From Sva-07 sp964549065 (GTDB lineage: Bacteria; Actinomycetota; Acidimicrobiia; Acidimicrobiales; Ilumatobacteraceae): a stretch of DNA of 11,721 nucleotides. Below, piece by piece: positions 5,962 through 11,721 of this stretch (the stretch's first letter is position 1; each line of letters starts with the position of its first letter). The stretch is from positions 1-11,721 of the forward strand of contig CAZJUC010000095.1 of NCBI GenBank assembly GCA_964549065.1. Reading direction: 5' to 3'. Under the pieces are notes generated by a model, which worked only from the letters and a program-made list of their open reading frames with translations, was not told where the DNA came from and did not search any database. A program made the translations under genes and the position numbers.

Positions 5962-6888
5962 CTACTGGTTGAGCCAGTTCAGGATCGCCCGTGTGGTCTC
6001 TTCGGGTTTCTCTTCCTGGATCCAGTGGCCGCAATCCAGGCTGATCTCTTCTGCGTTCGGCACGAACGTCGTCAGGCTGGCGGACCTGGGGACCGGATCG
6101 CGGTCGCCGTAGATCATGAGTGCGGGTTGCTGGACGATCGGGTCGACGTCTGCGAGCAGGTGCCAGTTGCGATCGAGGTTTCGGTACCAGTTGATGCTCC
6201 CGGTGAAGCCTGACGATTCGAACGCAGACACGAAGACCGAGAGTTCGCTGTCGCCCATGAGAGGTTCACCGCGTGCTTCCTCTGCCCTTGCGAGGTTGAT
6301 CATGGAGAACTCGGGTGGGGCGGGCGGCTCGTTCTTTCGGTACATGTTGCGGAGGAACTGCGCAGTGTTCTCGTCGAGCACGGTGTCGGCGACGCCGGGG
6401 TGGTGGTTGAAGTGGACGAAGTAGTAGTCGTCGCCCAGTATCTGCTCCATCATCTCGACCCAGGGCTGTTCGCCGCGCTCCTGGTACGCCATGCTCAGCG
6501 CGATCACCTTGTTGACACGCGATGGGTGCAGCAGCGTTGTTCCCCACACGACGTTCGCGCCCCAGTCGTGGCCGACGAAGGTGGCGTCTTCGTAGCCGTA
6601 GTGATCGAGGAGCCCGACGAGGTCACCGGCCAGGTGCTCGATGTCGTAGGCGGTCACGTCGCTCGGGCGTGATGAATTGCCGTAGCCCCGCTGGTTCGGG
6701 ACGATGACGTGGTATCCGGCTGCGGCGAGGGCCGGAACCTGGTGGCGCCATGAGAAGGCGTGCTCGGGCCAGCCGTGACAGAGCACGATCGCGTTGCCGA
6801 CGTTTTCTCGGCCGGCTTCGAAGACTTCGAGTTCGACGCCGTTGACGGCGATGAGGGCGGGCTCGGGGAAGTCGATCAGTTCGGGCAT
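5962..6888 (-). CDS. Epoxide hydrolase (alpha/beta-hydrolase fold)
   Basis: A 308-residue soluble enzyme that should open an epoxide to a vicinal diol through an Asp ester intermediate. Counted from this start: oxyanion motif HGWPE (38-42), nucleophile elbow GHDWG with Asp108, cap-domain tyrosines in GDDYYFVHF (Tyr155/156) and WYRNLDRNW (Tyr235), acid residue in YGDRDPV (Asp262 or Asp264), and catalytic His288 in CGHWIQEEKPEE. HGWPE, the Asp nucleophile and both cap tyrosine regions separate it from lipases and from haloalkane dehalogenases. Length is normal for the family. ATG 6888 has GGAG six bases before it; an ATG at 6900 would add four residues. It diverges from a WYL-family regulator 93 bases away, which probably controls it. 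Its substrate is not evident; xenobiotic or fatty-acid epoxides are possible. Confidence 0.9.
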   Translation of the reverse strand: MPELIDFPEPALIAVNGVELEVFEAGRENVGNAIVLCHGWPEHAFSWRHQVPALAAAGYHVIVPNQRGYGNSSRPSDVTAYDIEHLAGDLVGLLDHYGYEDATFVGHDWGANVVWGTTLLHPSRVNKVIALSMAYQERGEQPWVEMMEQILGDDYYFVHFNHHPGVADTVLDENTAQFLRNMYRKNEPPAPPEFSMINLARAEEARGEPLMGDSELSVFVSAFESSGFTGSINWYRNLDRNWHLLADVDPIVQQPALMIYGDRDPVPRSASLTTFVPNAEEISLDCGHWIQEEKPEETTRAILNWLNQ

Positions 6889-6981
6889 TGCATTCTCCAT
6901 GTCTCTTCGGGTCGTTGGTGGAGATCAACGTAGGAGCCCTTGCGGACAGGATCGGTCCTCGATGAATGCAACACTGGGAAA
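6889..6981. promoter_or_regulatory. Divergent promoter region, epoxide hydrolase / WYL regulator
   Basis: This gap must drive both genes. AACACT lies six bases before the regulator's ATG (6982), one mismatch from TANNNT. A hyphenated dyad AGGA-TCGG-TCCT sits centrally (6948-6959) and could be the regulator's site. On the other strand TACGTT (6927-6932) is a possible -10 for the hydrolase, which also has a Shine-Dalgarno sequence. All assignments here are tentative. Confidence 0.35.
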
Positions 6982-7953
6982 ATGGCGAAAGGTCCCACCG
7001 GCCGAGCCCTGCAGCTCCTCTCACTCCTACAGACCCACCGTCGGTGGAGCGGAGCTGAACTCGCCGAGCGCCTCGAGGTCACGGAGCGAACGGTTCGGCG
7101 TGACGTCGATCGGCTGCGCGAACTCGGCTATCCCGTCGATGCCACGCCGGGGACCGAAGGCGGCTATCGCCTCGCAACGGGTACGCACCTGCCACCCCTG
7201 GTGCTCGACGACGACGAAGCCGTCGCTGTCGCGGTCGGTCTGCGCCACGCCGCGGGAGCGGCCATCGACGGCATCGAGGATTCGTCGCTACGAGCCATGA
7301 CGAAGATCGAACAGCTGCTGCCTGATCGGCTACGCCGACGGGTGTCGGCGCTGCATTCGAGCGTCGCATCGATGCCGTCGGCAACCGCCGAGGACGTCAT
7401 CGACTCCGATGCGCTCAGCGTGCTCGCCATGGCGTGTCGAGATCGTGAGGAGGTGCGCTTCGACTACCAGCGACGCGACGGCGAAGACAGCCGACGACTC
7501 GTCGAGCCGCATGAACTCGTCACCGCCGGTCGTCGCTGGTATCTCGTGGCGTGGGACCAGCGTCGAGACGACTGGCGCACGTTTCGACTCGATCGGCTCC
7601 GCGACGCTCGGCTCGCCGGCCGCCGCTTCACAACCCGCGCAATCCCGGAAGGCGACGCGGCGAGTTTCGTTGCGACCTCACTTGGCCCGATGCTCCGTCA
7701 TCACCACGCAACGCTCGCCATCGACGCCAGGCTCGACGAAGTCGAAGACGTGCTCCGATGGGTGGACCACACACCCGTGCAGACGGAAGCGGCGTCGTGT
7801 CGGGTCGAAATCCGCAGCGAGGACCTCGGCCGGCTTGCCTTGACCGTCGCCCGAATCGCACTCACCGCTCCCGTGACGGTCATCGAACCGACCGATCTCG
7901 CCGACAGCATCAGACAACTCGCTACCCACCTCACGGTGTCGCCGCCGCAATGA
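6982..7953 (+). CDS. HTH-WYL domain transcriptional regulator (YafY/DeoR-like)
   Basis: A 323-residue DNA-binding regulator. Residues 5-62 form an HTH_11 winged helix (RALQLLSLLQTHRRWSGAEL, then TERTVRRDVDRLRELGYPV), with wing EGGYRLA (59-65). Residues 144-215 form the WYL domain, with the eponymous Trp186-Tyr187-Leu188 in GRRWYLVAWD followed by WRTFRLDRL. Residues 240-317 form the C-terminal WCX extension. WYL domains bind nucleic acid or small ligands and allow ligand-responsive control. The divergent epoxide hydrolase is the natural target. The frame is open 14 codons upstream; ATG 6982 gives the family-typical N-terminus and a leaderless-like -10. A hairpin follows the stop directly. No CRISPR or defence genes lie nearby, so a metabolic role is more likely than a BrxR/CapW-type one. 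Confidence 0.92.
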   Translation: MAKGPTGRALQLLSLLQTHRRWSGAELAERLEVTERTVRRDVDRLRELGYPVDATPGTEGGYRLATGTHLPPLVLDDDEAVAVAVGLRHAAGAAIDGIEDSSLRAMTKIEQLLPDRLRRRVSALHSSVASMPSATAEDVIDSDALSVLAMACRDREEVRFDYQRRDGEDSRRLVEPHELVTAGRRWYLVAWDQRRDDWRTFRLDRLRDARLAGRRFTTRAIPEGDAASFVATSLGPMLRHHHATLAIDARLDEVEDVLRWVDHTPVQTEAASCRVEIRSEDLGRLALTVARIALTAPVTVIEPTDLADSIRQLATHLTVSPPQ

Positions 7954-7975
7954 GCCGGTCGTGGCCCCAACCGGC
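7954..7975 (+). terminator. Stem-loop directly after the WYL regulator gene
   Basis: GCCGGT (7954-7959) and ACCGGC (7970-7975) pair perfectly over six bases around a 10-base loop, starting at the first base after the stop codon. No T-run follows, as is common in actinobacteria. The 199 bases from here to the next promoter hold no gene I can support. Confidence 0.45.
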
Positions 7976-8174
7976 AGATCCCACGACTCGGACCGAACCC
8001 GGGTGGCCTCGTGCCGGGAATATCGGGTCACGGCGCTCGCGCCCGAACACTGCTGTGCGTCGCTGATCTGGCGACAGGGAGCGTCGCCTTCGGCAGGATC
8101 GCCGTCGAGCACTACGGGCGGGTCCGAGCATCGTCGCCTCCGGAAGCCGCGGAGCCAACCGACCGCCGAAGCGT

Positions 8175-8180
8175 TACGGT
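8175..8180 (+). promoter_or_regulatory. -10 element of the wax ester synthase/DGAT gene (leaderless)
   Basis: TACGGT is followed by exactly six bases and then GTG 8187, with no Shine-Dalgarno sequence in between. The same hexamer and spacing precede the leader peptide at 11506 on the other strand. Confidence 0.55.
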
Positions 8181-8186
8181 CGGCGT

Positions 8187-9566
8187 GTGGCTCTGATGCA
8201 GCCGATCGACGCCGGCTTCCTCCTGTTCGAATCCCCCCAGAAGCCGCTCCACGTCGGTGGGCTCCAGATCTTCGAGCCGCCCGAGGGTGCTGGTCCCGAC
8301 CATGTGCGGGACCTCTACGAGCAGTCGCTGACGCATCGAGAGGTCAGGCCGGCGTTCGCCCGGAAGCCGGTCGAGGTGCTCGGCGTCGGACCCCTCGCCT
8401 GGACGTACGAGACCGAGCTCGACTTCGAATACCACGTCCGACATTCGGCGCTCCCGCGACCCGGCCGCATTCGAGAGCTGCTCGAGCTCGTCTCACGGCT
8501 GCACGGCACGCCGCTCGACCGGACGCGACCGCTCTGGGAGATGCATCTGATCGAGGGCCTCGCCGACGGCCGATTTGCCGTCTACACCAAGATCCACCAT
8601 GCAGTGGTCGACGGCGTCGCCGCCATGAGGATCCTGCAGGAAGGTCTGAGTCCCGATCCCGACGAGCGCAACATGGCGCCACCGTGGGTGTCGCGGCACC
8701 AGGACGCGCCCTCGCAGACACAGGATCGGGCCGGCTCGGGGTCGACGGCGGCGTCCGTGCGCAACCTCCTGGCTGCGCCGCTCGAAACGATCGGGGTGGC
8801 GCGCCGCATGGCCACCACGGCGTGGGAGGGCGTGACGCAGCAGTCGGCAGCGCTTCCGTTCCGGGCCCCGCGAACCATGTTCAACCGGAACATCTCGGGC
8901 GCACGGCGCTTCGCCGGCGACTCGTGGCCGCTGGAGCGCCTGCAGCGGGTCGCCGACGCCGTCGACGGCACTGTCAACGACGTCGTGCTCGCCATGTCGG
9001 CGGGGGCACTGCGCCGTTACCTGATCGGCCACGACGCGCTTCCCGACGACTCGCTCGTGGCGATGGTTCCCGTGTCGATGCGCGAAGACGAGGGCGACGT
9101 CGACGAGGACGGCAATGCCGTGGGCATCGTGCTCGTCGTGCTCGGCACGCACCTCGCCGACCCAGTCGAACGCTTCGACCTGATCCTCGAGTCGATGGGC
9201 CGAGCGAAGGCCCAACTCTCCGGACTGTCGACCACGCAGGCCATGGCCGTCAACGTGCTCCCGGTGGCCCCCTTCCTCTTCACGTCCGGTTTGCGCATCC
9301 CGGAGATCACCCGGCCCCCGTTCAACGTCGTCATCTCGAACGTGCCCGGGCCGCAGGCGCCGCTGTACTGGAATGGCGCCCGGCTCCAGGGCAACTATCC
9401 GTTGTCGATCCCGGTCGACGGCCTTGCCCTCAACATCACCTGTGCCAGCTACGCCGGTGAGATGGCGTTCGGGCTGGTCGGGTGCCGCCGCACCGTGCCG
9501 TCGCTCCAACGCCTCCTCGACGGGCTCGAGGCTTCACTCACCGAGCTCGAAGATGCCCTGACGTGA
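8187..9566 (+). CDS. Wax ester synthase / diacylglycerol acyltransferase (WS/DGAT)
   Basis: A 459-residue bifunctional acyltransferase that joins acyl-CoA to a fatty alcohol or diacylglycerol, giving wax esters or triacylglycerol at the inner face of the membrane. The N-terminus MQPIDAGFLLFESPQKPLHV is typical. PLDRTRPLWEMHLIEGL (109-125) precedes the active-site motif HHAVVDG (137-143; His138 the catalytic base, Asp142 structural). VNDVVLAM (263-270) and NVVISNVPGP (380-389) are the conserved C-terminal half motifs, then YPLSIPVDGLALNI. Length matches the family (450-480). GTG 8187 is chosen for the leaderless -10; ATG 8196 would remove three residues. It is monocistronic and converges on the CoA-transferase gene with three bases between stops. 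Which product it makes cannot be read from sequence. Confidence 0.95.
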   Translation: MALMQPIDAGFLLFESPQKPLHVGGLQIFEPPEGAGPDHVRDLYEQSLTHREVRPAFARKPVEVLGVGPLAWTYETELDFEYHVRHSALPRPGRIRELLELVSRLHGTPLDRTRPLWEMHLIEGLADGRFAVYTKIHHAVVDGVAAMRILQEGLSPDPDERNMAPPWVSRHQDAPSQTQDRAGSGSTAASVRNLLAAPLETIGVARRMATTAWEGVTQQSAALPFRAPRTMFNRNISGARRFAGDSWPLERLQRVADAVDGTVNDVVLAMSAGALRRYLIGHDALPDDSLVAMVPVSMREDEGDVDEDGNAVGIVLVVLGTHLADPVERFDLILESMGRAKAQLSGLSTTQAMAVNVLPVAPFLFTSGLRIPEITRPPFNVVISNVPGPQAPLYWNGARLQGNYPLSIPVDGLALNITCASYAGEMAFGLVGCRRTVPSLQRLLDGLEASLTELEDALT

Positions 9567-9569
9567 CGC

Positions 9570-11450
9570 TCACCCCCGCACGGAGTCGCCGTCCGGGTCG
9601 ATCGCGCCGGTGGCGGCGAGTGCGTAGGCCACGAGGCGGGCCTGCACCCGCTCGCTGATCGACGTCGGATGGTCGAGCTCGAGCCGTTGGAGGTACGGGC
9701 GGATGGTCTCGGGCGGCCGCACCGCAGCGAGCGCCGTCCGTTTCGAGAGCTGGAGGCGCCGCCCCCGGCTGCCGGCCATCTGCTGCAGGTGCCGCAGCGC
9801 ACGCCCGAGCACGATCTCCTCGCGGGTGAGATCGCTGCCGAACGGCAATTCGGGGAGCAGCGACTCGTGCCCCGCCAGACGGCGGCGCAGTCCCTCGGGC
9901 GTGTTCTGCCGGTGGCGCGAAGCGATCTCGTGGGATGCCGGCAACTTTCCGGCATCGACCGCCTCGCGCCGGAGCTGCTCCTGGAAGCGCGAGTCGGCGA
10001 CGTCGAGGAGTGCGGCCACCACGTCTGCGTCGCTGCGGCCCCGGAGATCGGCGACCCCGTACTCGGTGACGACGAGATCGCGCAGGTGCCGGGGGATCGT
10101 GCAGTGGCCGTACGACCACACGATGTTCGACTCGGGCCGACCACGATCACGCACCGCAGGACAGCAGAGGATCGATCGAGCGCCCGGCAGCTCGTGGGCC
10201 ATGCGCACGAAATCGAACTGACCACCGACACCCGAGACGACCTTGCCGCCTTCGAGCCCGTCGGAAGCCGCAGCGCCGAGCAGCGTGACCTTCATCGCTG
10301 TGTTCACGTGCCGGGCATGCCGACGCTGGCTCACCTTCGACGAATGGTCACCACCCAACGTGTTGGTGAAGCTGATGCGAGACATGGCGATCCGCCGCCG
10401 GGTGGCCTCGTCGAGGTTGCAAAGACGTTCGTAGAAGGCTGGTGGACCGAGAAAGAACGCTGCGTGGACCAACACGTCACCGGGGTCGACCGACCGCTGG
10501 AGCACGCCGGCATCGAGCAGCTCCAAGAAGCCGTCGGCGAGCATCTCGCTGTTGCCGTAGAGGCCCTCCCCGAACGGTCCGAAGCCTCCGATCGCCGTGA
10601 GCTCCGGGGCTGTGGTACCGACGGCATCGGCCAACGCACGCCACTCGTCGGTACGCCGGTGGCGACACAGCAGGTGCCACACCAACGCGTCACCGAGGTC
10701 GCCGATGCCGATCTGGAGCGTTCCGCCGTCGCGCACGAGCGACGCCGCTCGCAGCCCGATCGCGTGCTCGGCGAAACCGACGGGTTCCTTGGGTGGACCG
10801 ACCAGACGGAAGTGCGGCAGGGGCACGTCGACGATCAGATCGAACAGCTCGGCCGGCACCGCCGCGTCGCCGAACATGTACGGCAAGTTGCGGTTGACCT
10901 CGCCGACGACGAGCAGGCGATCACGCCCGATGCGGTCGAGGAGGTCGAGGCCGATGTCGGGATTGCTGCTCAGGCTGTACGAGCCGTCGTCGCCGGGCGC
11001 GACCAGCTGTGCAACGGTGTCGACTCCCGAGTGGGCCAGCGAGTCGACCACGTCGCTGTAGTTGACGCTGCGGTGCTGTTGCTGGAGCGCTGCGCTGCCG
11101 AGCGTTGCGCCCGGCGTGAAGTAGAACGAGCGGATCGTGACGTTGTCGGGCACGCGACCCCGGCGGGCCTCGCTCGCCCACGCCGGCTCGGGGTAGCCGC
11201 CGAAGAGTCGCTCCGCGAGCGGGTCGACGAGCCGCGACTCCAGCTCCGAGCGCCCGCTCGGCGCCACCAGGTCGAGTGCGGTCTCGATGGTCAGATCGAG
11301 ACGCGGATCTTCCTTCGCACGCCGATACAGCTCGTTCATCACGAGGCTGGCCGTGCCGAGACCGAGCGGGGTGCCGATGCGGATACGCCGGCCACGACGT
11401 GCCAGCAACTCGTCGACGCAGGCGCCCACCGAGTCGAACCGGGCGGTCAT
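9570..11450 (-). CDS. Acetyl-CoA hydrolase/transferase family protein, long form
   Basis: A 626-residue family I-type CoA-transferase or acyl-CoA hydrolase (COG0427-like), cytoplasmic. The N-terminal domain starts IRIGTPLGLGTASLVMNELY. LQIGIGDLGDALVWHL (245-260) is the CoA-binding glycine loop. The glutamate expected to carry the CoA thioester is Glu302 in LYGNSEMLADG. The C-terminal domain has VSGVGGQFDFVRMA (405-418), PRHLRDLVVTEYGVADLRG (453-471) and the usual RFQEQL. The classical 4-hydroxybutyrate/acetate CoA-transferase is about 430 residues; here about 120 extra residues follow RFQEQL (residues 495-626) and the N-terminal half is also longer, as in the less studied 600-plus-residue subgroup. 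Start: ATG 11450 is preferred; GTG 11501 would add 17 residues. The ATG overlaps the stop of a short upstream frame, suggesting translational coupling. Substrate unknown. Confidence 0.88.
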   Translation of the reverse strand: MTARFDSVGACVDELLARRGRRIRIGTPLGLGTASLVMNELYRRAKEDPRLDLTIETALDLVAPSGRSELESRLVDPLAERLFGGYPEPAWASEARRGRVPDNVTIRSFYFTPGATLGSAALQQQHRSVNYSDVVDSLAHSGVDTVAQLVAPGDDGSYSLSSNPDIGLDLLDRIGRDRLLVVGEVNRNLPYMFGDAAVPAELFDLIVDVPLPHFRLVGPPKEPVGFAEHAIGLRAASLVRDGGTLQIGIGDLGDALVWHLLCRHRRTDEWRALADAVGTTAPELTAIGGFGPFGEGLYGNSEMLADGFLELLDAGVLQRSVDPGDVLVHAAFFLGPPAFYERLCNLDEATRRRIAMSRISFTNTLGGDHSSKVSQRRHARHVNTAMKVTLLGAAASDGLEGGKVVSGVGGQFDFVRMAHELPGARSILCCPAVRDRGRPESNIVWSYGHCTIPRHLRDLVVTEYGVADLRGRSDADVVAALLDVADSRFQEQLRREAVDAGKLPASHEIASRHRQNTPEGLRRRLAGHESLLPELPFGSDLTREEIVLGRALRHLQQMAGSRGRRLQLSKRTALAAVRPPETIRPYLQRLELDHPTSISERVQARLVAYALAATGAIDPDGDSVRG

Positions 11451-11506
11451 CGCGCCATCCCGGGCCGTCCGGACCGCTCTGTTCGTTGATCGCAGCTCCA
11501 CGACAT
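11447..11506 (-). CDS. Putative 19-residue leader peptide, coupled to the CoA-transferase
   Basis: ATG 11506-11504 lies exactly six bases after TACGGT, the leaderless geometry, and opens a 19-codon frame reading MSWSCDQRTERSGRPGMAR. Its TGA (11449-11447) overlaps the CoA-transferase ATG (11450-11448) as ATGA, the classic arrangement for re-initiation. The main gene has no strong Shine-Dalgarno sequence of its own (only GGGA eight bases upstream, inside the leader). If the -10 is right, ribosomes would load at this ATG and pass directly to the enzyme start. The peptide has one Cys and five Arg and no codon run that would point to amino-acid attenuation. Alternative: transcription starts here but translation uses GTG 11501 in the main frame. 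Translation of the peptide is unproven. Confidence 0.45.
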   Translation of the reverse strand: MSWSCDQRTERSGRPGMAR

Positions 11507-11512
11507 GGGACC

Positions 11513-11518
11513 ACCGTA
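11513..11518 (-). promoter_or_regulatory. -10 element upstream of the leader peptide and CoA-transferase
   Basis: TACGGT on the reverse strand, six bases before ATG 11506. No convincing -35 is seen. The same hexamer at the same distance precedes the convergent WS/DGAT gene. Confidence 0.5.
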
Positions 11519-11587
11519 GGCAGACCGGGGACGAGTCGTAGCTTCAACCCCCGAGTGACAGCGACGACAAGTTGCTGGAGCTGGTAT

Positions 11588-11721
11588 TCACCGCTCGTCG
11601 CCGGGCGAAGCGGCCCAGCACATCCCGCGGCGCATGATCTCGGTCACCTGAGGGAGTTCGAGATCTTCGATCGCGTGGCCGAGCGAGCAGTAGAACACGC
11701 GGCCTCTGTCCCAGCGACGTT
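11588..11721 (-). CDS. ThuA-like domain protein, C-terminal end (cut by window edge)
   Basis: The last 43 codons are in view, ending at TGA 11590-11588. They read RRWDRGRVFYCSLGHAIEDL, then ELPQVTEIMRRGMCWAA and SPGDER. 'GRVFY.SLGH....' followed by a helix ending 'RG..WA' is the C-terminus of the ThuA family (PF06283, class I glutamine-amidotransferase-like fold), which in rhizobia is linked to trehalose and related sugar use. The His in SLGH is a conserved family position. The rest of the gene lies to the right. It points the same way as the CoA-transferase, with about 80 bases between its stop and the leader start, so a separate promoter (11513-11518) fits. Confidence 0.8.
   Translation of the reverse strand, partial: RRWDRGRVFYCSLGHAIEDLELPQVTEIMRRGMCWAASPGDER

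Noticed and set aside
7961..9460. 499-codon open frame over the WS/DGAT gene
   Set aside because: Arg/Ala/Pro-rich shadow in another frame; the WS/DGAT frame carries all family motifs.
9669..11489. 606-codon open frame opposite the CoA-transferase gene
   Set aside because: It mirrors a strongly supported gene. Long antisense frames are expected in high-GC codon use, and the translation has no recognisable domain.
11547..11587. Terminator between the ThuA-like gene and the leader peptide
   Set aside because: Only a four-base CAGC/GCTG pairing with a long loop; too weak to call.

Overview
The window looks like chromosomal DNA of a high-GC actinobacterium, most likely of the Acidimicrobiia (Ilumatobacter-like). 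That placement is an inference. It rests on a mycobacterial-type GlgM, an LpqH-like lipoprotein, a wax ester synthase/diacylglycerol acyltransferase, a secreted protein with the 'PVSPCRLFDTRPG / DVVGYYTD' domain I associate with Acidimicrobiia, and several start codons that fit leaderless transcription (TANNNT, six bases, then ATG or GTG). I see no rRNA, tRNA, CRISPR array, intact insertion sequence or prophage.

Layout. 1-128 (-) is the start of a Phd/YefM-type antitoxin whose promoter overlaps a TGTACAC operator. 267-1220 (-) is a secreted protein. 1221-1817 holds no convincing gene. 1818-2372 (+) is a RimJ/RimL-type GNAT acetyltransferase. 2440-2690 (-) is a dead RelE toxin gene with two single-base lesions. 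2706-3863 (-) is GlgM. 3885-4607 is a small gene graveyard in which a decayed APH-type kinase (+) abuts a decayed alpha/beta-hydrolase (-). 4671-5324 (-) is an LpqH-like lipoprotein, followed by about 600 bases without a convincing gene. 5962-6888 (-) is an epoxide hydrolase, divergent from a WYL-domain regulator at 6982-7953 (+). 8187-9566 (+) is a wax ester synthase/DGAT, running tail to tail with only 3 bases between stop codons into a 626-residue CoA-hydrolase/transferase (9570-11450, -). That gene is preceded by a putative 19-residue leader peptide (11447-11506, -) whose stop overlaps its ATG. The C-terminus of a ThuA-like protein (11588-11721, -) lies at the right edge.

How the genes may work together. 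GlgM (glucan precursor synthesis), the wax ester/triacylglycerol synthase and the acyl-CoA-handling enzyme suggest carbon storage and lipid turnover, but no long operon links them. The epoxide hydrolase and WYL regulator look like a regulator-target pair. The window mixes an antitoxin gene, a dead toxin gene and two eroded enzymes, so parts of it are decaying accessory DNA between core metabolic genes. I found no clearly new multi-gene system. The most original observations are the putative coupled leader peptide, the shared leaderless promoter geometry, and the pseudogenes that only appear when fragments in several frames are joined.
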